DNA from: JAWKJY01 sp041393535
GTDB taxonomy: Bacteria; Actinomycetota; Thermoleophilia; Gaiellales; Gaiellaceae
Length of the DNA stretch: 64,000 bases
Assembly (NCBI GenBank): GCA_041393535.1
Contig: JAWKJY010000005.1
Location: 124,001-188,000 of the forward strand
Direction: 5' to 3'
Under the pieces are notes generated by a model. That model ran no database searches. It was not told the DNA's origin and saw nothing but the letters and a program-made list of their open reading frames with translations. Numbering within the stretch: position 1 is the first letter of the stretch; the number at the start of each line of letters is the position of its first letter. The translations under genes and the position numbers were made by a program. Below are positions 1 to 8,536 of this stretch, in pieces.

Positions 1-1
1 C

Positions 2-532
2 GGCCTCGTGGCCGGCGCGGTGATGGGGATCGTCGCGATCGTCGACACCGCGCGCTCGGACACGAGCCTGTCGGGCGAGCTCCAGGGCGGGACGGCGCTG
101 CGACCGGACCACCCGCGCTCGCTCTTCTTCGAGGTCAACCTGCTGCCGGCGCTCCAGCGCGTCGGCCGCGAGGTCGGCCGCGAGGGGGACGCCTACGGGC
201 TGCGGATCGAGCCCGGTGGGATCACCGGCGCATGGCGCCTCCGCGACGACGCCGTCGAGCAGTTCCGGCTGGGCGCCGACGGCGTGCTCGCGCGCGCGGC
301 GGGCGCGGCGTCCGGGGACCCGATCCCGCTCGACCGGCTCGACCCGACCGTGCCCGAGAAGATGATCGTCGCGATCCAGGCTGCGGGCGGGGCGCTCCAG
401 GACATCGCCTACTTCGCGCCCGTCTGGGACGAGGGGAACGAGCTGCTCGAGTGGCTCGCCGTGATGGACGAGGGCGTGACGCCCGCGCGCTACCGCAGCG
501 ACGAGCTGGGCCAGATCGTCCGGCCCGCCTAG
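2..532 (+). CDS. Hypothetical membrane-anchored protein, 5' end outside window
   Basis: The frame is open from the first bases, so the gene probably begins upstream; an internal GTG lies at position 8. The visible N-terminus (GLVAGAVMGIVAIVDTAR) looks like the end of a membrane helix. A soluble region of about 155 residues follows with no motif I recognise; it is rich in Asp, Glu and Leu and ends in a Leu/Glu stretch and a short polar tail. The stop is TAG. Membrane anchoring is an inference from one hydrophobic segment, and no function is assigned. The next gene follows after 69 bp and has its own promoter-like box. Confidence 0.6.
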   Translation, partial: GLVAGAVMGIVAIVDTARSDTSLSGELQGGTALRPDHPRSLFFEVNLLPALQRVGREVGREGDAYGLRIEPGGITGAWRLRDDAVEQFRLGADGVLARAAGAASGDPIPLDRLDPTVPEKMIVAIQAAGGALQDIAYFAPVWDEGNELLEWLAVMDEGVTPARYRSDELGQIVRPA

Positions 533-563
533 GCGCCCGGTCGTCGGCGCGCGAGGACGGCGG

Positions 564-569
564 TACGAT
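564..569 (+). promoter_or_regulatory. -10-like box TACGAT before the DUF1269 gene
   Basis: TACGAT matches the TANNNT pattern seen before many genes here. It would start transcription about 26 nt before the ATG at 602, leaving room for the GGAGGG ribosome binding site. No clear -35 box is seen. Confidence 0.4.
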
Positions 570-601
570 CGTGCCGGCGATACCACGACCTGGAGGGACG
601 C

Positions 602-1096
602 ATGGCGACGCTGACCGTCTGGAAGTTCCCGAGCCCGACCGGCGCCGACGAGGCGATCGCGAGGCTGGCCGACCTGCAGAAGCAGCACCTGATCCAGGTG
701 GTCGACGCGGCGGTCGTGAGCTGGCCGGCGGACAGGAAGAAGCCGAAGACGCGGCAGCTCCACGACCTCGCGGGCGCCGGCGCGATGACGGGCGCCTTCT
801 GGGGCTTCCTCTTCGGCCTGATCTTCCTCGTGCCGCTGCTCGGCATGGCCGTCGGCGCGGCGATGGGCGCGCTCAGCGGCAAGGCCGCCGACGTCGGCAT
901 CGACGACCGCTTCGTCGCCGAGGTGCGCGAGAAGGTGACGCCCGGGACGTCGGCGCTCTTCCTGCTCTCGCAGGACGCCGTTCGCGACCGCGTCGCGGCC
1001 GCGTTCGAGGGCGTCGAGAAGGAGCTGATCGCGACGAACCTGTCGGCGGAGCAGGAGGCCCAGCTCCGCGAGGCCTTCGCCGACGACGAGGACTAG
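602..1096 (+). CDS. DUF1269-family membrane protein
   Basis: 164 residues. It starts at ATG with GGAGGG 5 nt upstream. The order is an N-terminal alpha/beta segment (ATLTVWKFPSPTGADEAIARL), a polar stretch ending LHDLAGAGAMTGAFWG, a Gly-rich hydrophobic hairpin (about residues 60-98), then a soluble C-terminus ending in acidic residues. This is the usual architecture of DUF1269 proteins, small predicted inner-membrane proteins of unknown biochemical function often linked to stress. Length and layout are normal for the family. It is monocistronic; the gene beyond is convergent. Confidence 0.85.
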   Translation: MATLTVWKFPSPTGADEAIARLADLQKQHLIQVVDAAVVSWPADRKKPKTRQLHDLAGAGAMTGAFWGFLFGLIFLVPLLGMAVGAAMGALSGKAADVGIDDRFVAEVREKVTPGTSALFLLSQDAVRDRVAAAFEGVEKELIATNLSAEQEAQLREAFADDED

Positions 1097-1113
1097 GACC
1101 GTCCGGGGACCGT

Positions 1114-2031
1114 CTACGGCAGCGCGTCGCGCCCGTGCGGCGCGTCGAGCTGGAGCTCCGGTCCGAGCGGCACGATCCCGCTCGGATCGAGCTGCGGGTG
1201 GGTCAGGTAGTAGTGCCGCTTGATCTGGTCGATGTCGGTCGTGTCGCCGAAGCCGGGCCGCTGGTAGAGGTCGCGCAGGTAGCCCTGGAGCGCCGGGTAG
1301 TCGACGATCCGGCGCAGGTTGCACTTGAAGTGGCCGTGGTAGGCGGCGTCGAAGCGGACGAGCGTGGTGTAGAGGCGGACGTCCGCGAGCGTCAGCCGGT
1401 CGCCGACGAGGTAGCGCTGGCCCGCCAGCCGCAGCTCGAGCGCGTCGAGCGCGGCGAAGAGCCGGCCGAACGCGGCCTCGTAGGCCTCCTGCGAGCCGGC
1501 GAAGCCCGTCCGGTAGACGCCGTCGTTGACGTTCGCGTAGACGACCGCGTTGACCGCGTCGATCTCGTCGCGCAGCGCGGCGGGGTAGAGGTCGACGCCC
1601 GGGTCGCCGAGGTGGTCGAAGCGCTCGTTCAGGTGGACGACGATCTCGGCCGACTCGTTGTTGACGATCCGCCCGGCCGCCGTGTCCCAGAGCACCGGGA
1701 CGCTGAAGCGCCCGTCGTAGGCCGGGTCGGTCGCGAGGTAGGCCTCCGCGAGGAAGGAGAAGCCGTTGACGGGCTCCGGCTCGGGGAAGCGCCAGCCGCG
1801 GCCGTCGCGCACCGGGTCGACGACCGTGACGCCGATCGCGTCCTCGAGGCGCTTCAGCCGCCGCACGATCAGGGTCCGGTGCGCCCAGGGGCAGGCGAGC
1901 GAGACGTAGAGGTGGTAGCGGCCGGCCGGCTGCCCGGGCGCCGGCGCGTCGAGGAGCTGCGAGGGCGCCCGGCGGAAGGCGCCGCGCCCGAGGGGCTCGG
2001 TCGGCGCGAGGGCGAGCAGGGGATCGGTCAT
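1114..2031 (-). CDS. Glutathionyl-hydroquinone reductase-like GST (Xi class)
   Basis: 305 residues. The thioredoxin-fold N-domain carries SLACPWAHRT with the nucleophile Cys47, the Cys-Pro-Trp signature of S-glutathionyl-hydroquinone reductases (EcYqjG/PcpF group). FSVPVLWD and NNESAEIVVHLN follow, matching the glutathione-binding segment. The C-terminal helical domain has LTLADVRLYTTLVRFD and YHGHFKCNLRRI, both typical of the class. These enzymes reduce glutathionyl-hydroquinones in the cytosol. Actinobacteria often lack glutathione, so the natural thiol could be another low-molecular-weight thiol; that part is inference. It begins at the ATG at 2031. Confidence 0.88.
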   Translation of the reverse strand: MTDPLLALAPTEPLGRGAFRRAPSQLLDAPAPGQPAGRYHLYVSLACPWAHRTLIVRRLKRLEDAIGVTVVDPVRDGRGWRFPEPEPVNGFSFLAEAYLATDPAYDGRFSVPVLWDTAAGRIVNNESAEIVVHLNERFDHLGDPGVDLYPAALRDEIDAVNAVVYANVNDGVYRTGFAGSQEAYEAAFGRLFAALDALELRLAGQRYLVGDRLTLADVRLYTTLVRFDAAYHGHFKCNLRRIVDYPALQGYLRDLYQRPGFGDTTDIDQIKRHYYLTHPQLDPSGIVPLGPELQLDAPHGRDALP

Positions 2032-2121
2032 CCCGGGTAGTCAAGCGGACCGGCCGTCGCCCGCCGCCGACGCGGGTGCGCCACAATGGCTGCTCCCACC
2101 ACCGAACCCAGGGAGGCACCG

Positions 2122-2529
2122 ATGGACGCCAGCTGGCGCCAGCAGCGAGTGCTCGACCTCCTCGACGCGCTCGTCGCCGGGGATCGCGACACCGTCAAGT
2201 CGTACCTCGCCCCGACCTGCAGCATCGTCTTCCCGGGCTTCGCGGCCACGGGCCCCGACGGCGTCGACGAGCTCTACGCCGTCCTCGACGTCGCCTTCGA
2301 CGGCGTCCCGACGAAGTCGTACGACACGTGGACGCTCGACGACTCGAGCGCCGTCGTCACCGGCTCGCTGTTCGGCCGCTTCGCCGACGGCCTCGTCATG
2401 GACGGCACCCGCTACGTCGACTGGTTCCGCTTCGACGCCGACGGGCGGATCACGCACTGGCTGGTCTGGAACGACCTCGCGATCCTCGTCGCGAGCGCCG
2501 CGCCGGCCGCAGCCGCTGCGGCGTCCTAG
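2122..2529 (+). CDS. SnoaL/NTF2-like small protein
   Basis: 135 residues from the ATG at 2122, chosen because GGGAGG lies 5 nt upstream; an in-frame ATG at 2086 lacks a ribosome site. The start QQRVLDLLDALVAGDRDTVKSYLAPTCSIVFPG, followed by alternating strands (DTWTLDDSSAVVTGSLFGRF, RYVDWFRFDADGRITHWLVWND), is the cone-shaped NTF2/SnoaL-like fold used by polyketide cyclases, ketosteroid isomerases and many proteins of unknown role. I see no catalytic signature that separates these. The Ala-rich C-terminus is probably disordered. It lies 72 bp before the reductase gene and may be co-transcribed with it. Confidence 0.7.
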   Translation: MDASWRQQRVLDLLDALVAGDRDTVKSYLAPTCSIVFPGFAATGPDGVDELYAVLDVAFDGVPTKSYDTWTLDDSSAVVTGSLFGRFADGLVMDGTRYVDWFRFDADGRITHWLVWNDLAILVASAAPAAAAAAS

Positions 2530-2601
2530 GCAGCGGGAGGCCTATCGTTCGCGGGTGCCGCGGGAGCGGCGCCCGCGAGCCCCAGCGATCCAGGAGAGAC
2601 G

Positions 2602-3597
2602 ATGTCCGACACGTTCCGCGCGTTCGTCGCCGACCACGAGGCCGGCGTCCCGTCCGGCGTCCGCGAGATGTCCGAGGCCGACCTCGAGGGCGACGTCCTG
2701 ATCGACGTCTCCTGGTCGTCGCTCAACTACAAGGACGGGCTCGCGTCGATCCCGGAGGGGAAGGTCGCGCGTCGCTCGCCGCTGATCGTCGGCATCGACG
2801 TCGCGGGCACCGTCGTCTCGTCGAGCGACGACCGCTACCGGCCCGGCGACGGCGTGATCGCGCACGGCTACGACATCGGCGTCGGCCACCACGGCGGCCT
2901 CGCCCAGCGCGCGAAGATGCCCGGCGACTGGGTCGTGCGCCTGCCCGAGGGCATGGACGCGCGTGCCGCGATGGTGCTCGGGACGGCCGGCTACACCGCG
3001 CTGGCGTCGATCCTCGCGCTCGAGGAGGAGCGGGGCCTCGAGCCCGCCGACGGGCCGGTGCTCGTCACGGGCGCGACGGGCGGCGTCGGCTCGACCGCGG
3101 TCGCCATCCTCGCGAAGCGCGGCTACGAGGTGATCGCGTCGACCGGCAAGGAGTCGGCGACCGACTGGCTGAAGGCGCTCGGCGCGACCGAGGTCGTCGG
3201 CCGCGAGGCCGTCTCCGACCACGCCGCCCGCCCGCTGTCGAAGCAGCTCTGGGCCGCGTGCGTCGACTCGGTCGGCGGGCAGATCCTCGCCGGCGCCCTC
3301 TCGGCGCTCAAGGCGGGCGGCGCGATCGCCGCCTCCGGCCTGACCGGTGGCGCGAAGCTCGAGACGACCGTGATGCCGTTCATCCTGCGCGGCTGCGCGC
3401 TGCTCGGGATCGACTCGTCCGTGACGCCGCAGGCCGAGCGCCAGCGCATCTGGGACCTTGCGGCGGACGACTACCGCCCGGCCGACCTCGAGGCGCTCGT
3501 CCACGGCGAGATCGGCCTCGACGCGGTCACCGGGAACCTGCAGACGATCCTGAAGGGCGGCATGCAGGGCCGCGTGCTCGTCGAGCCGGGCCGCTAG
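2602..3597 (+). CDS. acuI: Acrylyl-CoA reductase-type MDR oxidoreductase (AcuI/YhdH family)
   Basis: 331 residues. It starts at ATG with AGGAGAG upstream. This is a zinc-free medium-chain dehydrogenase: GroES-like N-domain with SSLNYKDGLA (residues 40-49), then a Rossmann domain with VTGATGGVGS (155-164) for NADPH. The segment GYDIGVGHHGGLAQRAKMPGDWVV and the GGxIAASGLTGG region are characteristic of YhdH/AcuI, which reduces acrylyl-CoA to propionyl-CoA in acrylate or DMSP metabolism and detoxifies acrylyl-CoA made by other routes. Substrate is inferred from family. A 15-bp hairpin terminator follows. Confidence 0.85.
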   Translation: MSDTFRAFVADHEAGVPSGVREMSEADLEGDVLIDVSWSSLNYKDGLASIPEGKVARRSPLIVGIDVAGTVVSSSDDRYRPGDGVIAHGYDIGVGHHGGLAQRAKMPGDWVVRLPEGMDARAAMVLGTAGYTALASILALEEERGLEPADGPVLVTGATGGVGSTAVAILAKRGYEVIASTGKESATDWLKALGATEVVGREAVSDHAARPLSKQLWAACVDSVGGQILAGALSALKAGGAIAASGLTGGAKLETTVMPFILRGCALLGIDSSVTPQAERQRIWDLAADDYRPADLEALVHGEIGLDAVTGNLQTILKGGMQGRVLVEPGR

Positions 3598-3606
3598 CCG
3601 TCGCGG

Positions 3607-3642
3607 GCGGCGCGAGGGGCCGGGCGCGGCCCCTCGCGCCGC
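3607..3642. terminator. Bidirectional GC hairpin between convergent genes
   Basis: A perfect 15-bp stem (3607-3621 with 3628-3642) encloses a 6-nt loop between the convergent ends of the AcuI-like gene and the cupin gene. There is no U-tract, which is common for actinobacterial terminators. Confidence 0.75.
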
Positions 3643-3651
3643 GCCCCTCCG

Positions 3652-4809
3652 TCAGAGGTCGCGGTGGACGCCGTCGGCCTCCAGCTTGCGCTCCATCATC
3701 GCCCAGTGCGCGTTCACGGCGGCCGACTCGGCCATGCGGCGCACGAGGAAGTCGTCCGAGGCGTCCGAGACGGTCAGTCGCGAGCCGCCGGGGACGACGG
3801 CGACGCTGCCGCTCTCGACCGTCAGCCGCACCTCCTCGCCGTGCAGCGGCGCGAGCGTCAGGGTCAGCTCCGCCTGGCCGCGCAGGATCGTCCAGAGCTC
3901 GCTCGCCGGCTGGGAGCGGTGGTAGCCGGCCGGGAAGCAGCAGTCCGTGATCGCCGCGCTCGCCTCGGCGATCAGCGGGTTGACGCGGCAGGCCGTGACG
4001 CCCTCGCCCCACGGGACGAAGTCGGCCGGCTCGCGATCGGGCGCGCTGACGACCAGGCCCCTCGCGCCCTCGAGGTAGTCGATCGCGCGGGTGAGCTCGC
4101 GGTTCCTCCAGCCGTTGCGCAGCCAGGTCGGGTGCTCGTGCACGCGGTCCGGGCGCGGGGTCGCGAGGTCGGCCCAGTCGGTCACCTCCGTCAGCGCGTG
4201 GACGTGCTCGAGCGGCGGCAGGCCCTCGGAGCTGCCGAGGACGTCGAGCTGCTGGAGCCGCAGCAGCGAGACCCCGTCGTAGAAGGTCCGGTTCTCCGAG
4301 GCGGGGAGGTTGACCATGTACAGGTGCGCGTGCGGCGGCTCGCCGGGCACGGCGGCGTGGAAGGTCAGCCGCGTCCCCGCCGGCATCGCGAGGACGGCGC
4401 CCGGGTGCGTCCGCTTCGTCTGCGTCGTGCCGTCGAGCGTGTAGACGGTGAGCGGGACGCTGCCGCCCGTGATCGTCTGCGCCTCGCGGTGGGCGAACGT
4501 CCACGTGACCTCGTACGGGAGGATCTCGTGGCCCATCTCGACGCCCAGCTCCGTGACGAGGTTGGCGAACCAGCACGAGGTGTCCGGCGGGATCGGGACG
4601 TTGAGGTAGCGCCCGTCGAGCCGGGAGACGACAGGCGCCGGGAAGCGCGCGATCGCGGGCTCGAGCTGCTTCAGCGCGTGCATCGTCTCGAGGTCGATGC
4701 CGGCCCCGGCGAGCGCGCCGCGGGCGTCCGCGGGATCGCGGTGGACCTGACGGAGCGCCCAGTAGTAGGTCCTGCCGGCGGCGAGCAGCGACCGCAGATC
4801 CGATCCCAT
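3652..4809 (-). CDS. Cupin-fold protein of unknown function
   Basis: 385 residues from ATG with a GAGGAGGGACGG ribosome site. Two beta-rich halves look like cupin barrels. The first holds YEVTWTFAHREAQTITGG, THPGAVLAMPAGTRLTFHAAVPGEPPHAHLYMVN; the second holds DCCFPAGYHRSQPASELWTILRGQAELTLTL and VESGSVAVVPGGSRLTV, which reads like a cupin-2 core. His and Glu residues that could bind metal are present, but the canonical motif is loose. The order and length suggest a bicupin, perhaps a dioxygenase or isomerase. I cannot name a substrate. The gene downstream on the same strand is absent, so no operon context helps. Confidence 0.6.
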   Translation of the reverse strand: MGSDLRSLLAAGRTYYWALRQVHRDPADARGALAGAGIDLETMHALKQLEPAIARFPAPVVSRLDGRYLNVPIPPDTSCWFANLVTELGVEMGHEILPYEVTWTFAHREAQTITGGSVPLTVYTLDGTTQTKRTHPGAVLAMPAGTRLTFHAAVPGEPPHAHLYMVNLPASENRTFYDGVSLLRLQQLDVLGSSEGLPPLEHVHALTEVTDWADLATPRPDRVHEHPTWLRNGWRNRELTRAIDYLEGARGLVVSAPDREPADFVPWGEGVTACRVNPLIAEASAAITDCCFPAGYHRSQPASELWTILRGQAELTLTLAPLHGEEVRLTVESGSVAVVPGGSRLTVSDASDDFLVRRMAESAAVNAHWAMMERKLEADGVHRDL

Positions 4810-4905
4810 CCGTCCCTCCTCGGATTCGCGCCGGCGAGGCTGCCGGCCGCGGGCCGCCGACGGTAGGCCGTCGCGCTCCGCGCGTCAAGCGCGCGGCCGC
4901 CGCGG

Positions 4906-5700
4906 TCAGCGTCCCTGCATGCGGGGCTCGCGCTTCTCGGCGAACGCGCGCGGGCCCTCGCGGAAGTCCTCGGTGCCGGCGAGCGTCGCGAACAGGTGGC
5001 TCTCCAGGCGCAGCGCGTCCTCGAGCGGGCGGCCGATCGAGCGCATGACGGACTCCTTCGCCGAGCGCACGCCGAGCGGGCCGTTCCGGGCGATCAGCGC
5101 CGCGACCTCCTCCGCCCGCTCGAGCAGCCGCGCCTGCGGCACCACCTCGCTGACGAGCCCGATCCGCAGCGCCTCGGCGGCGTCGATCCGCTCGCCGGTG
5201 AGGATAAGGCGCAGCGCGTTCCAGAGCCCGACGATCAGCGGCAGCCGCACCGTCCCGCCGTCGCAGTGGTGGAAGCCCCAGCGCACCTCCTGCGACCCGA
5301 ACTGCGCGTTCTCCGACGCGATCCGGATGTCGCAGGCGAGCGCGAGCTCGAGCCCGCCCGAGATCGCGTACCCGTTCACCGCCGCGATGACCGGCTTCCA
5401 CAGCTCGAACGTCCGCGTGATCCCTCCGAACCCCGGCGAGTCCGCCCGCTGACGCAGCTCCCACGTCGACCACTCGTTCAGCAGCGGCGTGTACGCCTTC
5501 AGGTCGGCCCCCGCGCAGAACGCCTGCTCGCCCGCCCCGGTCAGGATCGCGACGCGCAGCTCGTCGTCGTCGCGGTACTCCTTCCACACCTCGAGCAGCC
5601 GGTCGTCCCCGGCGAAGTCGAGCGCGTTCATCGCGTCGGGCACGTTCAGGGTGATCAGCGCGTACGGCGGGCGCTTCTCGAGCAGGACGGGGTCGGGCAC
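4906..5700 (-). CDS. Enoyl-CoA hydratase/isomerase (crotonase family)
   Basis: 264 residues from GTG at 5700, chosen because GGAGG sits 6 nt upstream and the crotonase fold begins immediately (LLEKRPPYALITLNVPDAMNAL). The oxyanion-hole loop is AFCAGADLK (residues 60-68) with SGGLELALACDI (114-125). Both glutamates used by hydratases are in place by alignment: Glu118 in GGLEL and Glu138 in SQEVRWG. It therefore looks like a catalytically competent hydratase, acting in fatty-acid or aromatic beta-oxidation in the cytosol; the exact acyl chain cannot be told. It is divergent from the GT39-like membrane gene. Confidence 0.85.
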   Translation of the reverse strand: MPDPVLLEKRPPYALITLNVPDAMNALDFAGDDRLLEVWKEYRDDDELRVAILTGAGEQAFCAGADLKAYTPLLNEWSTWELRQRADSPGFGGITRTFELWKPVIAAVNGYAISGGLELALACDIRIASENAQFGSQEVRWGFHHCDGGTVRLPLIVGLWNALRLILTGERIDAAEALRIGLVSEVVPQARLLERAEEVAALIARNGPLGVRSAKESVMRSIGRPLEDALRLESHLFATLAGTEDFREGPRAFAEKREPRMQGR

Positions 5701-5902
5701 GTGGGCCTCCTCGGTCGAGCGGAACGGCCCGATGCTCGCACAGCCGCCGCGCCGGAGGCAACGGGGCGGCGCCCGGGGAGCTGCCGCAAGGGCCCCGGAC
5801 GCCGCCCGCACAGTGGGGTTCGCGCGCGGGGCCGGATCGGTTTGCGTCGCGGCCCACGGTGCTGCGTCGTCCTCCCGCTCGGGTTGCTGGCAAGGTGCGG
5901 GG

Positions 5903-7573
5903 ATGGACGCCCCCGCACCGCACCGACCGCCGGTCGTCGCCGTGCCCGCGGCCCGGCTCGCCCACCTGGGTCCGCTCGTCGCGGTGGGCGCCGCCGCGAT
6001 CCTCGCGGCCCGGGCCGCGGGCGACGTCCAGGGCGCGCCGCTCGTCGAGGACGAGGCGGTCTCGGGGCTGATCGGCGCGCGCCCGCTCGGCGAGCTGCTG
6101 CACACGGTGATGGTCGAGCGCCACGGCGCGCCGCTCCACTACGTGCTGACCCACGTCGCGTTCTGGATCGACCGCTCGCCCGAGGCCCTGCGCTGGCTCT
6201 CCATGGCGTGCGCGATCCTGACCGTCCTCGTCGTCTACGACCTCGGCCGGCGCCTCGCTGGCCCGCTCGCCGGCTCGGTCGCGTCGCTCGCCGTCGCCAC
6301 GTCGACGCTGCTCGGCGTCTACGCGAGCTTCGGGCGGATCTACGCGACCTTCGCGCTCGTCGGCGCCCTCGCCGCCGACCTGCTCGTCCGCGCGCTCGAC
6401 CGCCGGACGGTGCGAGCCTCGCTCGCCGCCGCGGCCGCCTGCGCGCTCCTGCCGGCGGCGCACCCGTACGGCGCGATGCCGCTCGCGGGCGCCGCGCTCG
6501 TCGGCCTGATCGCCTGGCGCGGCCGGCCGCTGCTGCCCGGGCTCGCCGTCGCGGCCGTCGGCGCCTGCGGCATCCCGTTCGCGGTCTTCGCGCTCGGGCT
6601 CTTCGACCGCTTCGCCGTCGGCCGGGCGGAGTCCCGGCCGCTCGCCTCGCCCGAGGAGGCGTGGTGGATGGTCGGGCGGCTGTTCCACGCGACGGCGGGC
6701 GGCCGGACCGTGCTCGCGGCGATCTTCCTCGCGATCGGCGTCGCCGGGCTCGTGCTCGCGGGACGGCGGCGGCCGCTCCTCGCCGTCTACGCCGTCCTCG
6801 GCCTGGCCCTGCCGCCGCTCCTGCTGATGTCGCTCAGGACGGAGAGCGCGCCCGAGCTCTCGCCGCGCCATCTGATCTACGCACTGCCGCTGCTCGCCGC
6901 GTTCGTCGGCGTCGCGGTCGCGGCGGCCGCGCGCCGGCTCCCGCTGGCCGCCGGCGCGGCCGTCGTCGCCCTCGCGGTGGCGGGGCTCGTCGCGGCCCCG
7001 TCGGGCGGGGTCGCCGACCCGCGCGACCGGCCGCTCCTGATCCTCGGCGGCGGCGACCGCGAGACGGCCGTCGGCGCCTGGCCGCAGCTCGTGCGCGTCC
7101 GCGACTGGCTCGACGCCGTGGTCGGCCGGCACGACGTGCTCGTCCCGCACGCCGCGCCGTACCTCGCCGCGATCGGCGCGACCGGCGACGCGCTGACGCT
7201 GCCGACGGTCGAGCCCCAGCTCGTGCGCGAGGCGGTGCGCCACGCACGGCTGCCGATCCCGCAGGTCGTGGTCGTCGCTCCGGTCGCGAGCGCTCGCGTC
7301 GACGTCGCCGCCCTCGCGGCCCTGCTCCCGTCCGGGAGCGAGGCGCAGCTGCTCGGGCCCTGGCTCGCGGTGCGCATCCCGGGCCCGTTCGAGACGCGGG
7401 GGGACGCCCTCGTCGCGGCCGGGCGAGCGCTGGACGCGATGGCGCGGACGGCCGTGCTCCCGCCGGGCGGCCCCTACGCGCCGTCGGCGCTGGCGTACTA
7501 CCTCGAGTCGAACCGGTTCGCGGTCTGCGAGGCGGCGGTGCTGCTCGGCCGTCGGTGCGCCTCTCCCGGATAA
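5903..7573 (+). CDS. GT-C fold membrane glycosyltransferase-like protein (GT39/ArnT type)
   Basis: 556 residues. The start is the ATG at 5903 (weak ribosome site), followed by the first membrane helix. About ten hydrophobic helices span residues 15-370, then a periplasmic or extracytoplasmic C-terminal domain of about 180 residues. The first external loop has LVEDEAVSGLIG with the acidic pair expected in polyprenyl-phosphate-dependent GT-C enzymes, then HGAPLHYVLTHVAFW, a typical GT39/PMT segment. Such proteins add sugars or mannose from lipid-linked donors to proteins or lipids outside the membrane. Donor and acceptor are unknown. The riboswitch-controlled dedA gene follows. Confidence 0.75.
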   Translation: MDAPAPHRPPVVAVPAARLAHLGPLVAVGAAAILAARAAGDVQGAPLVEDEAVSGLIGARPLGELLHTVMVERHGAPLHYVLTHVAFWIDRSPEALRWLSMACAILTVLVVYDLGRRLAGPLAGSVASLAVATSTLLGVYASFGRIYATFALVGALAADLLVRALDRRTVRASLAAAAACALLPAAHPYGAMPLAGAALVGLIAWRGRPLLPGLAVAAVGACGIPFAVFALGLFDRFAVGRAESRPLASPEEAWWMVGRLFHATAGGRTVLAAIFLAIGVAGLVLAGRRRPLLAVYAVLGLALPPLLLMSLRTESAPELSPRHLIYALPLLAAFVGVAVAAAARRLPLAAGAAVVALAVAGLVAAPSGGVADPRDRPLLILGGGDRETAVGAWPQLVRVRDWLDAVVGRHDVLVPHAAPYLAAIGATGDALTLPTVEPQLVREAVRHARLPIPQVVVVAPVASARVDVAALAALLPSGSEAQLLGPWLAVRIPGPFETRGDALVAAGRALDAMARTAVLPPGGPYAPSALAYYLESNRFAVCEAAVLLGRRCASPG

Positions 7574-7609
7574 CCCGGACGGCGGATACGCGAAACGTCC
7601 TTCGTCCAG

Positions 7610-7615
7610 TAGACT
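7610..7615 (+). promoter_or_regulatory. -10-like box TAGACT for the dedA riboswitch transcript
   Basis: TAGACT is placed so that transcription would begin near 7621-7623, just before the first base of the aptamer helix P1 at 7627. No convincing -35 box. Confidence 0.5.
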
Positions 7616-7626
7616 GCGAGGACGTT

Positions 7627-7718
7627 CCGGAGGGGAGTATCCCCTCGAGGCCTCCATCGTCACGACGGCCCAGTGGGCCCGGTGGAGCCGGCCCGTCGTG
7701 GTCGGGAGAGACCTCCGG
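7627..7718 (+). ncRNA. yybP-ykoY (manganese) riboswitch candidate
   Basis: The leader of the DedA gene has the conserved pieces of the yybP-ykoY aptamer. P1 is CCGGAGG (7627-7633) paired with CCTCCGG (7712-7718). The 5' internal loop reads GGGGAGTA (7632-7639), the hallmark of this class. The 3' side reads GAGAGACC, matching the conserved AGACC. An internal helix CACGACGG (7661-7668) pairs with CCGTCGTG (7693-7700). yybP-ykoY RNAs bind Mn2+ and switch on export or tolerance genes. The expression platform up to the GTG at 7757 is only 38 nt, so control of translation is plausible. The assignment is by eye; a covariance search has not been done. Confidence 0.75.
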
Positions 7719-7756
7719 CGACGGCAGGACGACCCGCCGAGCCGGAGGACGACGAC

Positions 7757-8521
7757 GTGACGCAGCCGACATCCGAAGCCATCCCCGCCGAGATCCCGCG
7801 GCCGCGTCGTGCGCTGAGGGCCGCGCTCTCGCTCGGCGGCGTGGCGCTCGTGGCCGTCGTCCTCGGCATCGTCGTCGGCGCGATCCCCTTCCCCGACGTG
7901 GAGGAGCTGCTGCTCGACGTCGGCCCCACGCTGGGCCAGTGGACGTACGTGCTCGTCGGCGGCCTCGCCTTCGCGGAGACGGCCGCGTTCGTCGGGCTCG
8001 CGGTGCCCGGCGAGATCACGATCGTCCTCGGCGGCTTCGTGGCCGGGCAGGGCGTGATCGGGCTCGTCCCGCTGATCGCGATCGTGTGGGCGGCCGCCGT
8101 CGCGGGCGACCTCGTGTCCTACTGGCTCGGCCGTCGGCTCGGCCGCGGCTTCCTGCTCCGGCACGGCGGCGCGCTCGGCGTGACGCCGGCGCGGCTCGCG
8201 TGGGCCGAGCGCTTCTTCGAGCGCCACGGCGGCAAGACGATCCTGATCGGGCGCTTCATCGGCTTCTTCCGCTCGTTCGGGCCGTTCCTCGCGGGCGCCT
8301 CGCACATGCCGTTCCGCCGCTTCCTCGTCGCCGACGTGCTCGGCGCCGGCCTGTGGTCGACCGCGTTCGCGGTGCTCGGCTACGTGTTCTGGCAGAGCTT
8401 CGACCGGGCCGTCGAGCTCGCCGGGCACGGGAAGCTCGTGCTCGCCGGGGTGGTCGTGCTCGTCGCGCTCGTCGTCGCGGCGAAGCACCTGCGTCGGCCG
8501 CGGGTCGTCGAGGAGGGGTAG
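7757..8521 (+). CDS. DedA-family membrane protein under Mn riboswitch control
   Basis: 254 residues from GTG at 7757 with GGAGG 8 nt upstream; earlier in-frame starts fall inside the riboswitch. A polar N-terminus leads into helices with the DedA/SNARE-associated signature: AETAAFVGLAVPGEI, GDLVSYWLGRRLG, then GRFIGFFRSFGPFLAGASHMPFRRFL, containing the Glu, Arg and Pro residues that mark the family. DedA proteins are proton-dependent lipid scramblases or transporters of the cytoplasmic membrane. The manganese leader suggests a role linked to Mn2+ homeostasis in this organism. A palindromic hairpin follows the stop directly. Confidence 0.88.
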   Translation: MTQPTSEAIPAEIPRPRRALRAALSLGGVALVAVVLGIVVGAIPFPDVEELLLDVGPTLGQWTYVLVGGLAFAETAAFVGLAVPGEITIVLGGFVAGQGVIGLVPLIAIVWAAAVAGDLVSYWLGRRLGRGFLLRHGGALGVTPARLAWAERFFERHGGKTILIGRFIGFFRSFGPFLAGASHMPFRRFLVADVLGAGLWSTAFAVLGYVFWQSFDRAVELAGHGKLVLAGVVVLVALVVAAKHLRRPRVVEEG

Positions 8522-8536
8522 CCCGCTCGAGCGGGC
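8521..8536 (+). terminator. Palindromic hairpin after dedA
   Basis: GCCCGCTCGAGCGGGC begins on the last base of the stop codon and forms a 6-bp GC stem with a TCGA loop. No U-tract follows. Confidence 0.5.
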
